Source: Calditrichota bacterium | Lineage (GTDB): Bacteria; Zhuqueibacterota; Zhuqueibacteria; Zhuqueibacterales; Geothermadaptataceae | Length of the DNA: 64,000 bases | Assembly (NCBI GenBank): GCA_008501765.1 | Contig: QQUE01000007.1 | Coordinates: 1-64,000 of the forward strand | Reading direction: 5' to 3' | Part shown: positions 27,911 through 37,336 of the stretch, in pieces | Position numbering within the stretch: the first letter of the stretch is position 1 | How the letters are laid out: the number at the start of each line of letters is the position of its first letter | Translations under genes and position numbers: made by a program | The notes under the pieces: generated by a model | Database searches by the model: none | What the model was told of the DNA's origin: nothing | The model's input: the letters and a program-made list of their open reading frames with translations, nothing else

Positions 27911-29383
27911 ATGCGACCAAGTATGAAGCTTTTTTTATTCATGCTGCTTTCATTTGTATTTTCAAATCAAGCATTCGGCCAGCAAAGTTTAAGGGAAAAA
28001 ACATTCGATCAAACCGATAAAGAAATGGCTGAAGTGAAGGAAAAAAACGCAGCTGTTCTCGCCCCGGAAGCCTTTGCAAAAGCAACTGAATTTTATAAAA
28101 AAGCGGATGAGGAATTTCGTAAAGGCAGGAACTTGGATGAAGTCAGAAAACGCTTGAAACAAGTCCAGAATTATCTTGTTCGATGCCGGGAAACCATTCA
28201 ACTTGCGGAAGTTGCCCTGAAAACAACGATAAGTGCGCGTGATGATGCGATCAGCGCCGGGGCGGCCAAATTTTCCGATGTGGAATGGGTAAAGGCGGAA
28301 GAAAAATTTGTCGAAGCCACGAAAAAGCTGGAAAACGGCGATGGTAAATCGGCGAAAACTAAAGGTGGTGAAGCAGAGGCGATGTATCGGCAGGCTGAAC
28401 TCATGGCGATTAAAACCAATTTCCTTACCCCGGCCTGGACATTGTTGGAAAAAGCTGACCGCTTGAAAGTTGAGAAAAATGCGGTGAAAACCCTGAACAA
28501 AGCAAGAGAACTGGCCAAACTCGCAGAAGATCTGCTGCGGGAGAATCGTTATGATAATTCGGAAGCACGCATGAATGCTCAAAATGCAAAATATGAAGCA
28601 GCGCATGCGCTTTATTTAAATGAGCAGATTTCTCGATTTAAAGATGCCGATATGAAATTTGAAGATGTCTATTTGCTGGCCGAGAAACCAATTTATAAAA
28701 TAGGCAAGGCTATCGGTGTGCGAACCAGCTTTGATAAGGGGCTTGAGGAGCCGACAAACGACATTATCGCTCAAATCGTCGAGAATAAAAATAATCTCAA
28801 AACAGCCTTGAAAATTATCGAAAAACGAAATAATGAAATAACTGCATTACAGGAAAAAATGAAATCCATGGAAGGTAAACTTGGAAATCTCACTGTGACA
28901 GAACAAACTTTGCGTGATAAACTCGAGCTGAAACGGCAGCGCGAATCCTTGATGCGGGAAGTGTCCTCCATGTTTGCCAGCAACGAAGGCAGGGTTTTAC
29001 GGGACCGGGATAACATAATTATTCGACTCTATGGATTAACTTTTAACGTTGGAAAATCTGTAATCGAACCGCGTTTTTTCTCACTTTTAACCAAGGTGCA
29101 AGACTCGCTCAAGAAGTTTCCAGAAAGCTCGATTGTCATCGAAGGACACACAGATGCTCAGGGCAGTGCGGAAAATAACCGGATTCTTTCCGAAGCGCGT
29201 GCAAACGCTGTCAAGCAATATTTGCTGGCAAATATGGGCCTTTCTCAGGACCTTATTCAAGCGGTGGGCTACGGTGAATTACGGCCAATTGAGAGCAATG
29301 AGACCAAGGATGGGCGTGCTAAAAACCGCCGGATTGATGTTGTCATAATTCCATCATGGGCAAAATCAGCTTCCGATCTGTAA
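27911..29383 (+). CDS. OmpA-family protein with long helical N-terminal region
   Basis: The 490-residue envelope protein has a signal peptide (MKLFLFMLLSFVFSNQAFGQ). A long, highly charged helical part (about residues 25-370) has DUF4398-like repeats (FAKATEFYKKADEEFRKG and similar) and a coiled coil near 290-345. The last 115 residues are an OmpA domain: GLTFNVGKSVI, IVIEGHTDAQGS near 409, and KNRRIDVVI. OmpA domains bind peptidoglycan, so it probably links the outer membrane to the wall. The ATG at 27911 has GGTGGAG seven bases upstream. A GTG at 27899 lies inside that site. The gene is monocistronic with a strong terminator. Confidence 0.9.
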   Translation: MRPSMKLFLFMLLSFVFSNQAFGQQSLREKTFDQTDKEMAEVKEKNAAVLAPEAFAKATEFYKKADEEFRKGRNLDEVRKRLKQVQNYLVRCRETIQLAEVALKTTISARDDAISAGAAKFSDVEWVKAEEKFVEATKKLENGDGKSAKTKGGEAEAMYRQAELMAIKTNFLTPAWTLLEKADRLKVEKNAVKTLNKARELAKLAEDLLRENRYDNSEARMNAQNAKYEAAHALYLNEQISRFKDADMKFEDVYLLAEKPIYKIGKAIGVRTSFDKGLEEPTNDIIAQIVENKNNLKTALKIIEKRNNEITALQEKMKSMEGKLGNLTVTEQTLRDKLELKRQRESLMREVSSMFASNEGRVLRDRDNIIIRLYGLTFNVGKSVIEPRFFSLLTKVQDSLKKFPESSIVIEGHTDAQGSAENNRILSEARANAVKQYLLANMGLSQDLIQAVGYGELRPIESNETKDGRAKNRRIDVVIIPSWAKSASDL

Positions 29384-29424
29384 ATTTAGCTGGTGTCAAC
29401 TGTTGATATGATTGATTTCAATTT

Positions 29425-29466
29425 AAACCTCTCCAAATATTTTCTGTTTGCGAGAGGTTTTTCTTC
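29425..29466. terminator. Rho-independent terminator between convergent genes
   Basis: AAACCTCTC (29425-29433) and GAGAGGTTT (29452-29460) pair perfectly around an 18-base loop, with T-rich DNA after the second arm and AT-rich DNA before the first. It lies between the OmpA-type gene and the methyltransferase gene, which converge here. Confidence 0.85.
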
Positions 29467-29476
29467 TACAATCCGC

Positions 29477-30616
29477 TCAAATTATAAATTCCATTACCCC
29501 TTTTTTTAATCCCGCACTGTTCCATTTGTTTTCTTTATACGACTGGCTTGCAGAGAGGTAAAGCCGACCATTCATAGCTTTGTTAGATTCCAGCGAAATC
29601 GAAGAATGACAATGAAATCCGTTTTTATTGAAAAGTTGATAAAGCCAACCGTGCGACTTGTAGGACAGATGGGATGGCACATGGTTAATATTTGTCGGGG
29701 AGAGCGTCGTTCCCATCCAAAACCAGAAATCAAAAAAATGAATTGGCAACTCCCGTATCGATGAATCTATCTGTTCGAGGTTGTTGTGATTCAACGTCGG
29801 TGTGTAGAGAAGAAATTGTCCGTTTTGATTGGCTTTGATGCTTTGTTCGATTATTTTTCCAAACACATTTTCAGGAATGTGTTCAGCGACATCGATAAGT
29901 AAAAAGGTATCTGCATCCGGTAATTTATTATAATCCAAATTGAATAAATCAGCCTGAATAAATTCGATTGGGATTTTGTTTTTAGAGAAAAAATCCGGAG
30001 CTGATTCCGGAAAAATGGTGTCTACCAAAAATATTTTTTCAATATGCGGATAATATTTATAGAGAAACCAGGCAAGAATACCGTCGAATCCGCCGAGATC
30101 AACGACTACTTTAGCCTGTGAAAAATCCCACTGTTGAGCCATGAAATGCATCTTTTTGACGATAAGTTTCATATCATTTGTTAGCGATTCAAATGGCTGG
30201 CCATTATCAAAAAATGAATTTAGTGATCGAATATTTTCCTCAAATCCTGCAGTCTGATGTTCAGAGTATGTACCCTCTGCAGATTCAGGCAACCATTCAG
30301 CACAATTTTTGTCAGAATTGAGAACAGGTAGTCCATCATGCAACGGCAGGAAAGTTGTTTCAAGTTGTGATTTTAAATATCGCAAATAACCTTCTTGGGA
30401 TCTTACATTTTCAAGTCCCTGCCTGATAATTTCATTGGCAGATCGAAAAAGCCAAATACGGGCTAATATAAAAGTTGCGATTTCATAGCCGACAACATCC
30501 GCCGGCGATTGTTTAATAGAGGCGATCGCCACTTTCAGCGCTGCTTGAAATTCTTGTCTGTTAATCAGATAAATGGCTTCATCTGGCCAGTTTTTATTTA
30601 TTTCCGGGTTTATCAT
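29477..30616 (-). CDS. Class I SAM-dependent methyltransferase with TPR-like N-terminus
   Basis: The 379-residue protein has a helical N-terminal part (about 1-90) that looks like degenerate TPR units. A class I methyltransferase core follows from about residue 165: VVVDLGGFDGILAWFL (about 168-183) is the SAM-binding motif I, IEKIFLVDT is motif II, and DTFLLIDVAEHIPE is the motif around the third strand. The substrate is not apparent. The start is an ATG at 30616. It stands alone, divergent from the NAD cluster. Confidence 0.75.
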   Translation of the reverse strand: MINPEINKNWPDEAIYLINRQEFQAALKVAIASIKQSPADVVGYEIATFILARIWLFRSANEIIRQGLENVRSQEGYLRYLKSQLETTFLPLHDGLPVLNSDKNCAEWLPESAEGTYSEHQTAGFEENIRSLNSFFDNGQPFESLTNDMKLIVKKMHFMAQQWDFSQAKVVVDLGGFDGILAWFLYKYYPHIEKIFLVDTIFPESAPDFFSKNKIPIEFIQADLFNLDYNKLPDADTFLLIDVAEHIPENVFGKIIEQSIKANQNGQFLLYTPTLNHNNLEQIDSSIRELPIHFFDFWFWMGTTLSPTNINHVPSHLSYKSHGWLYQLFNKNGFHCHSSISLESNKAMNGRLYLSASQSYKENKWNSAGLKKGVMEFII

Positions 30617-30828
30617 GTACTTTGAACAAGTTTGTCGATTTTATCCGTAAACTAAGTCGGTTGGAAAAACGCAGTATAAGATTAATTATGTTTAAAATTA
30701 TCGGTAGTAAATTGATGAAAATGAATATATTTATATTTGTTTTAATAATGTAAATCTTCTATAAATATGATGAAAAACAGATTACTTTTTACTCGCATTT
30801 TTCAAAATAAAAAGTACTTTAGTGAAAT

Positions 30829-30856
30829 TTGAAATTATTCGATTTATCATGATAAT
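30829..30856 (+). promoter_or_regulatory. Promoter and palindrome before nadA
   Basis: TTGAAA (30829-30834) and GATAAT (30851-30856) are spaced by 16 bases and resemble a sigma-70-type promoter. A perfect 12-base palindrome, TTATCATGATAA (30844-30855), covers the -10 hexamer and could be an operator. The regulator is unknown. The transcript would start about 20 bases before the nadA ribosome site. Confidence 0.4.
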
Positions 30857-30879
30857 ATATTGACCGGAGAATAAGAATA

Positions 30880-31914
30880 ATGACCATCTCTGCTATTCAA
30901 CAGGACATGCGCCAGCGGCTTGATCGAATTATTCCGGAAATTGAAATTCGTTACAAAGCTGAACTGATACACGAAATTTTGTGTCTAAAAAAAGAAAAAG
31001 ATGTCGCCATTCTTGGGCACAATTATATGGAGCCTGCACTGTTCCACTACGTGCCGGATTATAAAGGCGACTCACTCGAATTAAGCCGCATTGCATCTCG
31101 GATCGATGCAGCAGCCATAATATTTTGTGGCGTTAAATTTATGGCAGAGACAGCAAAAATTTTAAGCCCGGAAAAAACTGTTCTGCTGCCCGCAGAAGTT
31201 GCAGGTTGTTCGTTAGCCGAATCGATAACTGCAGAAGACGTGAAAAAACTAAAGGGGAAGTTTCCGGGTGTGCCGGTTGTAACTTACGTTAATACTTACG
31301 CCGAGGTAAAAGCGGAGTCAGACTATTGTTGCACTTCCGGAAATGCGGCCGCAGTGATGAACGCCATCGATTCAGAGCAGGTAATTTTTCTGCCCGACGA
31401 ATTTCTCGCAGGCAATATTGCGAAAGAAACGGGTAAAGAAATAATAACGCTTTCACGGGAAGATTTACAAAATGGTTTCTCCGATTCGGTCACTGAAGTT
31501 ATTGGGTGGCAAGGCCGGTGCGAAGTACACGAAAAATTCACCGTGCAGGACATTGAAAGTGCCCGTAGCCAATTTCCCGGAGTTGTTGTTTTAACCCACC
31601 CGGAATGCCCCCCGGACGTTGTTGATGCTTCAGATTTTTCTGCAAGTACTTCTGCGATGGTAAAATATGTCGAAGATTCGCAAGCGCCGCATTTTCTGCT
31701 TTTAACCGAGTGCTCGATGGGAGATAACATCATGGCCGCCAATCCGGATAAAGAAATGCTGCGCATGTGCAGTGTGCGTTGTCCGCACATGAATCAGATA
31801 ACTTTGGAAGACACAGTTGCCAGCCTGCGAAACGATCAATATGTTATTGAAGTGCCGGAAGATGTGAGAGTTCGTGCTGCTGCCGCCGTACAACGCATGC
31901 TGGAGATCGGGTAA
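30880..31914 (+). CDS. nadA: Quinolinate synthase
   Basis: This cytoplasmic [4Fe-4S] enzyme (344 residues) condenses iminoaspartate with dihydroxyacetone phosphate to form quinolinate in NAD synthesis. The first domain has LGHNYMEPALFHYVPDYKGDS near 46-65. Cys110 in AEVAGCSLAE and the Cys of ECSMGDN near 280 are the expected cluster ligands; the middle ligand is in the YCCTSGNA block. The length fits the family. The partner nadB begins one base after the stop, so the two are coupled. The quinolinate phosphoribosyltransferase gene is not in the window. Confidence 0.96.
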   Translation: MTISAIQQDMRQRLDRIIPEIEIRYKAELIHEILCLKKEKDVAILGHNYMEPALFHYVPDYKGDSLELSRIASRIDAAAIIFCGVKFMAETAKILSPEKTVLLPAEVAGCSLAESITAEDVKKLKGKFPGVPVVTYVNTYAEVKAESDYCCTSGNAAAVMNAIDSEQVIFLPDEFLAGNIAKETGKEIITLSREDLQNGFSDSVTEVIGWQGRCEVHEKFTVQDIESARSQFPGVVVLTHPECPPDVVDASDFSASTSAMVKYVEDSQAPHFLLLTECSMGDNIMAANPDKEMLRMCSVRCPHMNQITLEDTVASLRNDQYVIEVPEDVRVRAAAAVQRMLEIG

Positions 31915-31915
31915 A

Positions 31916-33496
31916 ATGAACCAACAGCCGGAATGCCGCACCGGTGATGTTTTGGTGATCGGCTGTGGAATTGCAGGCGGAACTGCTGCGATTAAACTTG
32001 CCGATGCCGGCCTAAAAGTCATGGTTTTGGCGCATGGACAAAACATTAATGAAAGCAACACATTTTACGCACAGGGTGGCATAATCTACCGGGGAGAAAA
32101 TGATTCAATCGAGTGTTTAAGCAATGATTTATTTCATGCCGGTGCGAAATTGAATTATCCCGCTGCCGTGCGAATATTTGCAGAGCAGGGGCCACAGCTT
32201 GTTGTGGATTTCCTTGTAAAACGGATAGGCGTAGAATTTGATCGTGACGCTACGGGCAATCTGGAATGTATTAAAGAAGCGGCCCATTCTTCTGCGCGCA
32301 TCGTTCACGCGACAGATATTACAGGGAAGGCTATCCAATCTTCTTTGGGTATCCAACTACTCAAACACCCGAATATTGACATTCTTTCTAACCACACTGC
32401 CATCGATTTACTCACTCCAGCCCATCATTCCCTTGACAGGCTGGCCGTTTATGAATCAAATAGCTGTATCGGCGCCTATGCCTTAGATAATGAGAATAAT
32501 GAAGTTATCCGATGCATCGCGAAAAAAGTTGTTTTGGCAACCGGTGGATTGGGGCAAATTTTTCTCAATACTTCAAATCCTGCCGGAGCCCGCGGGGATG
32601 GCCTTGCTATGGCAAACCGTTCCGGCGCACGAATCGTCAACAGTGAATACATTCAGTTTCACCCAACAACATTTTATCACAAACATGCGCCACGTTTTCT
32701 CATATCTGAAGCCGTTCGGGGTGCCGGGGCTACGCTTATAAATGAAAATGGGGAAGCGTTCATGGAAAAATATAGTCAAAAATGGAAAGATTTGGCACCT
32801 CGTGATGTGGTAGCCCGCAGCATTCATACGGAAATGATTCGCCTCAGCACGCCAAATGTATATCTTGATTTGAGCTCATATATTTCATCTGCGAAAATAG
32901 AGAAAAAATTTCCTTCGATTTTTGCAAATTGTATTAAATACGGCATCGATATTCGTAAAACGCCGGTACCAGTAACTCCGGCTGCGCATTATAATTGCGG
33001 CGGCGTTCTTGTCGATGAATGGGGGAGTACGACCATACAAAATCTCTATGTGGTTGGTGAAGTTGCCTGTACAGGATTGCACGGAGCCAACCGCCTTGGA
33101 AGTTCATCGCTTTTGGAAGGCCTCGTTTGGGGGGCACGGGCCGCAGAGAATATAGCTCAGTCTATTCCTGGGGATGAAATACCAGCGTCCAATAAAATCC
33201 CGCGGTGGCAGGCGTTGGGGCATGAGCAACCGGATCCCGTGCTCATAAGTCAGGATATGGATTCGATTCGCAATATAATGTGGAATTATGTTGGACTCGT
33301 ACGTACAACGGTTCGTCTCGAGCGGGCCGTGCGGGAATTGCGTCATTTGGAAAGCGAAATTGAACGGTTTTACCGTGTTTCTTCCCTCACGGACGAACTC
33401 ATTGGGTTACGCAATGCAATTCGAACAGCCTCTGTTGTGACAACCGCAGCCCAGCAAAATAAGGTGAGCCTCGGTTGTCATTACCGGGAATCATAA
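31916..33496 (+). CDS. nadB: L-aspartate oxidase
   Basis: The FAD enzyme (526 residues from ATG 31916) oxidises L-aspartate to iminoaspartate, the substrate of NadA. The FAD loop is GCGIAGGTAAIKLADAG near 16-32, followed by NTFYAQGGI, HSSARIVHATD, LATGGLGQIFLNTSNP, EYIQFHPTTF and the TPAAHYNCGGV active-site block. I chose 31916 because the flavin loop then lies at the usual distance and GGAG at 31902-31905 precedes it. The frame is open to 31874 within nadA. The C-terminal helical domain (about 420-526) is complete. Confidence 0.95.
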   Translation: MNQQPECRTGDVLVIGCGIAGGTAAIKLADAGLKVMVLAHGQNINESNTFYAQGGIIYRGENDSIECLSNDLFHAGAKLNYPAAVRIFAEQGPQLVVDFLVKRIGVEFDRDATGNLECIKEAAHSSARIVHATDITGKAIQSSLGIQLLKHPNIDILSNHTAIDLLTPAHHSLDRLAVYESNSCIGAYALDNENNEVIRCIAKKVVLATGGLGQIFLNTSNPAGARGDGLAMANRSGARIVNSEYIQFHPTTFYHKHAPRFLISEAVRGAGATLINENGEAFMEKYSQKWKDLAPRDVVARSIHTEMIRLSTPNVYLDLSSYISSAKIEKKFPSIFANCIKYGIDIRKTPVPVTPAAHYNCGGVLVDEWGSTTIQNLYVVGEVACTGLHGANRLGSSSLLEGLVWGARAAENIAQSIPGDEIPASNKIPRWQALGHEQPDPVLISQDMDSIRNIMWNYVGLVRTTVRLERAVRELRHLESEIERFYRVSSLTDELIGLRNAIRTASVVTTAAQQNKVSLGCHYRES

Positions 33497-33519
33497 TTTT
33501 TTTATAAGGAAATGTAAAA

Positions 33520-34059
33520 ATGCTTGAAAGAAAAAACACGGCACTTGTTGTTATTGATGTGCAGGGTAGACTTGCACAAATAATGCAGGACAAAGAATCC
33601 CTTTTTCAAAATTTGCAGCGCATGACACAAGGTGCCCAAATCCTCGATATTCCGATAATTTGGATGCAACAAAACCCGGAAGGTTTGGGGGAGACGATTC
33701 CCGAACTCAAAGAACTGTTGCTGGAACAGCAGCCGATAAATAAAATGACATTCAGTTGCTGTGGCGACGAAACATTTAACTCAAAGTTGGCATCACTTGG
33801 CTGCAACCAGGTTTTGCTTGTCGGCATCGAAGCCCATGTTTGTGTATATCTTACCGCTGCAGATTTACAGAATCGTGGTATCCAAACCCACGTTGTAGCC
33901 GATGCCGTTAGTTCGCGCACTGCGTTTAATCGGCAGATTGGCATCGACAAAATTCGTGAGTGCGGCGGGAAGATTACCGGTGTCGAAACGGCGCTCTTTG
34001 AGCTTTTGGATAGGGCTGAAGGTGATGAATTTAAACAGATTTTGAAAGTGATCAAATAA
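33520..34059 (+). CDS. Isochorismatase-family cysteine hydrolase
   Basis: The 179-residue cytoplasmic protein carries the full catalytic triad of the family: Asp13 (VVIDVQG), Lys75 (INKMTF) and Cys108 (GIEAHVCVY). An AGGA site lies nine bases before the ATG. Family members hydrolyse isochorismate, nicotinamide or other small amides. The position 23 bases after nadB makes nicotinamidase an appealing guess, but the metal-binding His residues typical of nicotinamidases are not evident, and the sequence looks closer to the YcaC-like branch. The substrate is therefore open. Confidence 0.85.
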   Translation: MLERKNTALVVIDVQGRLAQIMQDKESLFQNLQRMTQGAQILDIPIIWMQQNPEGLGETIPELKELLLEQQPINKMTFSCCGDETFNSKLASLGCNQVLLVGIEAHVCVYLTAADLQNRGIQTHVVADAVSSRTAFNRQIGIDKIRECGGKITGVETALFELLDRAEGDEFKQILKVIK

Positions 34060-34064
34060 AAGTA

Positions 34065-35363
34065 ATGCAAAAAACTGCAAGCTATAAAGAAAAATTTGCT
34101 AAAATTAGCGGTAACACAACACTCTTGACTCTGAGCAGTGAGCACCAGGATTTCATTGAGAAACTGGCTTTTACCCTCCGATTTACGCAGCAGGAATTGC
34201 GGCAAATCGTTGAAATTCAGCGTGATTTGTCAATGTGGGGAGAAGACGATTTGTCCGCATTCTTCAAATTGCGAAAAATTGATATTTCTGATTTTACTCC
34301 GGATAAGAAAAAAGAAGTGCTTACATTCTTGTTTGAGCATGTTAATTCTTTACGCCATTCAGCAAAAACTTATCCGCAGGACGGGCTTAAGCGACCTAAA
34401 AAACGTGAAAAAAGTAAAATTACGCAGGTCGAATCAGAAAAAAAGATCCATGGGATGTGCCCGGTCGCTTCGCCACGAACTGTTTGTTGCAATCTTCGCA
34501 CGATCGATGCGGTAGAAAATTGTGTCTTTGGTTGCAGCTATTGTACTATCCAAACATTCTACAGTCCACAGGTCACTTTTGATAAGGGGATCAAAGAAAA
34601 GTTACGCGCTATTGAATTGGATCCGGAGAAAAAATATCATTTCGGCACCGGGCAGTCTTCCGATTCGCTGGCATGGGGCGACCGTTTTGATAATTTACAG
34701 GCACTTTGTGGTTGGGCTGCCGACAATCCCAATATTTTATTGGAGTTCAAAACCAAATCTGATAATGTACAGTATTTCGTCGAAAATGAGGTGCCACCGA
34801 ATATACTTTGTACCTGGTCTCTCAATCCCGAAACGATCATTCAAAATGAAGAACACTTCACGGCATCGCTAAAAAAGCGGCTATCTGCTGCGCGCCTGGT
34901 TGCCGATCAGGGGATTAAAGTTGGCTTTCATTTTCATCCCATGATTTATTATGCTGCATGGGAAATTGACTATCCGGCAATTGTGACGAATTTACTGCAG
35001 TCATTCGATCCGGAAGAAATTCTGTTTATTTCAATGGGATCGGTGACTTTTATAAAACCGGTAATTAAAAAGATTCGTAATCTGGGGTTGCCTTCCAAAA
35101 TTTTACAAATGCCTCTTGTTCCTGATCCGCACGGAAAATATACCTATAATGATGATATAAAAGTTGCAATGTTCCGCAGACAATTTGCTGCATTTGCACA
35201 GTGGCACGATAAAGTGTTTTTCTATCTGTGTATGGAAAAAGACGCTATTTGGCAGCGTACGTTTGGATCTGCCTATGCTACAAATGCAGAATTTGAAGAG
35301 GACATGCTGCAGAGTTGTTTTCGTAAAATTGATAAAAGCACCACCGATGCCAAGTTGATTTAG
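34065..35363 (+). CDS. Radical SAM protein, spore photoproduct lyase (SPL)-like
   Basis: The 432-residue protein has the radical SAM cluster motif NCVFGCSYC with Cys153, Cys157 and Cys160 (CX3CX2C). FGTGQSSDSLAWGDRF, LEFKTKSDNV, CTWSLNPE and GFHFHPMIYY are typical of the spore photoproduct lyase superfamily. In spore formers SPL reverses a thymine dimer in DNA. Homologues in non-spore-forming bacteria have no assigned role. The N-terminal 120 residues are charged and helical, with no recognised domain. The gene starts six bases after the hydrolase stop, so it belongs to the NAD transcript by position. Confidence 0.82.
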   Translation: MQKTASYKEKFAKISGNTTLLTLSSEHQDFIEKLAFTLRFTQQELRQIVEIQRDLSMWGEDDLSAFFKLRKIDISDFTPDKKKEVLTFLFEHVNSLRHSAKTYPQDGLKRPKKREKSKITQVESEKKIHGMCPVASPRTVCCNLRTIDAVENCVFGCSYCTIQTFYSPQVTFDKGIKEKLRAIELDPEKKYHFGTGQSSDSLAWGDRFDNLQALCGWAADNPNILLEFKTKSDNVQYFVENEVPPNILCTWSLNPETIIQNEEHFTASLKKRLSAARLVADQGIKVGFHFHPMIYYAAWEIDYPAIVTNLLQSFDPEEILFISMGSVTFIKPVIKKIRNLGLPSKILQMPLVPDPHGKYTYNDDIKVAMFRRQFAAFAQWHDKVFFYLCMEKDAIWQRTFGSAYATNAEFEEDMLQSCFRKIDKSTTDAKLI

Positions 35364-35374
35364 AATTCATCATC

Positions 35375-36217
35375 TTATTTATTTGAAATCCGAATATTGT
35401 CAATCAACCGCACTTCGTCCCAGAAAACAGCCAGAGAGATGAGTACATTGCCTGCAATTATTTTGATCTCATTTAATGTTTTTTGATCGGCAATGCTAAT
35501 ATAGTCAATCTGCGCGCATTCTGATTTTTCAATCTCGTTTTTTAAAAGCTGATAAATATTTTTTGATGAAATTTCACCTTTTTCGATCGCCACTTTTGCC
35601 AAATTTAATGCACGAAAAAGAACAGGCGCCGCGGCTCTGGCCTTTTTTGTTAGGTTGGCATTGCGTGAGCTCATGGCCAAACCATCTTTTTCTCGCACTG
35701 TCGGACAAGACCTTATTTCGATATTAAAATGAAGGTCTTCAACCATTCTACGAATTACCGCTTCCTGCTGTGCGTCCTTCTGGCCAAAATAGGCTCGGGT
35801 CGGTTGGAAGACGTTGAACAAAATCGCAACTATGGTTGTCACACCCTGAAAATGCCCCGGACGGGCGGCTCCCTCAAGTACTTTAGAAAGTTGCGTCACA
35901 TCGATATAAGTTTGAAATATCTCAGGATAAACCAGGCTTTTTTGTGGTGTCCAAACGAGGTCCACGCCTTCTCGTTCTAAGAGCTCGAGATCGCTGGCAA
36001 GGTTTGTTGGATAGGAATCATAATCATTTTTTCGGTTAAATTGAATCGGGTTGACAAAAATGCTGGCTGCCACCCTGTTATTTTCCTCTCGAGCTTGTCG
36101 AACCAGTGAAAGATGTCCTTCATGCAGTGAACCCATCGTGGGGACCAATCCCCAACTTGCGGACTTATCTTCCCATCTTTTATGCCTTATTTCCGAAATG
36201 ATTTCACTGACAATCAC
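35375..36217 (-). CDS. panC: Pantothenate synthetase
   Basis: This cytoplasmic enzyme (280 residues) joins pantoate and beta-alanine with ATP to give pantothenate. The nucleotide-binding signature VPTMGSLHEGH spans 25-35, with His32 and His35. FVNPIQFNRKNDYDSYPT, PGHFQGVTTIV, FGQKDAQQ and AMSSRN follow as expected. The start is GTG at 36217 with GGAG about nine bases upstream. It lies last in panB-panE-panC but 120 bases after panE, so it could have its own promoter. Its end is 11 bases from a convergent gene. Confidence 0.96.
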   Translation of the reverse strand: MIVSEIISEIRHKRWEDKSASWGLVPTMGSLHEGHLSLVRQAREENNRVAASIFVNPIQFNRKNDYDSYPTNLASDLELLEREGVDLVWTPQKSLVYPEIFQTYIDVTQLSKVLEGAARPGHFQGVTTIVAILFNVFQPTRAYFGQKDAQQEAVIRRMVEDLHFNIEIRSCPTVREKDGLAMSSRNANLTKKARAAAPVLFRALNLAKVAIEKGEISSKNIYQLLKNEIEKSECAQIDYISIADQKTLNEIKIIAGNVLISLAVFWDEVRLIDNIRISNK

Positions 36218-36337
36218 CTGTTTATCTCCGTTAAATAATTCTAAAAAATCAGTCTGATTTCTGCACTTTTTTTCGGGAAGTGACCACGAAATTTAACTAT
36301 GAGTTGAGAATCCCACATTTATTATTACCGTGTTTGT

Positions 36338-37336
36338 TCAATTCCCTGTTTGCAAATTTAGAAGCGTCGATTCCAGTAATTCAATTGATAATGGCAACTC
36401 ATCTGTATTAACGAGCAATTCCGTAAGTTTTGTATTAATGGGTGTGGCAATACCGGACTGTTTCGCATGTCGAACGATAGCTCCATTGATCGCATCGATT
36501 TCCGTCGGTCGCCTATTCAGTACATCTTGCAACATCGATGAATTATTTTGGGCAGTGGTCTTGCACACCGATATTGTTTTTTCCAGCAACTCAGACTCTT
36601 CAAAATGTAAATCTTGTGTACGTGCAACGACAATACACTCACTCACAATAAGTTTGAGAAGGTTTAATAAAACCGGCGAATTCAACAATTCTCCATTTTT
36701 TAAATGCAACAAGGCCGTGACTGGGTTTATCGCTGCATTCACAATAAGTTTTTGCCAGAACGGCCTTTTGAAATCAAGAGTAGAAAAGCTCGGTATTCCG
36801 CTGGAATTGAGGTGCTGTAAAAGTTCATCTAAAAGCGCAGAATTTGTTGGGTTGTCTTCACAAATGGTGTCGCCACCACCCGCATGCTGAAGATATCCCG
36901 GTCGTAATAAAGTTGCACCCTGCGTAGTCAATCCCTGAACAACCCGTTTTTTCCCCAATTGCCTGACCAAGGGTGCTTTGTTTCCCAATCCATTTTGAAG
37001 ACTGATTGCCAAACCCGTTTTGGATAAGATTTGCACTAATTGCGGTGTTATTTTGGGCGTTTGATAACTTTTTACACAAATGAGAGCAATATCAGTATTT
37101 TCTATTTTTTTCAGCTGATTCGTGGCTGCAAGCCGAATAATTGAGGAAGTGCCATCTTTTTCCGTGAGTTGCAGCCCCGTTCTGCTGACTGCATCAATTT
37201 GTTCTTGCCATTGACCAAACATTTGGACTGTAAAAGAAGGATTGATTTTATGTTGCAGGTGGGTGAGCCGTGCTGAAAAAAAGGAACCCATGGCCCCGGT
37301 GCCGAATACTGTGATTTTAAGCGGGTGCCTTCTCAT
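36338..37336 (-). CDS. panE: 2-dehydropantoate 2-reductase (ketopantoate reductase)
   Basis: This cytoplasmic enzyme (332 residues) reduces ketopantoate to pantoate with NADPH. The nucleotide loop GTGAMG lies at residues 12-17. NGLGNKAPL, FKRPFWQKLIVNAAINPVTALL with the catalytic Lys, and the C-terminal RRPTEIDAINGAIVRHAK block are characteristic. It starts with ATG overlapping the panB stop (ATGA), so the two are coupled. The length is slightly above typical. Confidence 0.94.
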   Translation of the reverse strand: MRRHPLKITVFGTGAMGSFFSARLTHLQHKINPSFTVQMFGQWQEQIDAVSRTGLQLTEKDGTSSIIRLAATNQLKKIENTDIALICVKSYQTPKITPQLVQILSKTGLAISLQNGLGNKAPLVRQLGKKRVVQGLTTQGATLLRPGYLQHAGGGDTICEDNPTNSALLDELLQHLNSSGIPSFSTLDFKRPFWQKLIVNAAINPVTALLHLKNGELLNSPVLLNLLKLIVSECIVVARTQDLHFEESELLEKTISVCKTTAQNNSSMLQDVLNRRPTEIDAINGAIVRHAKQSGIATPINTKLTELLVNTDELPLSIELLESTLLNLQTGN

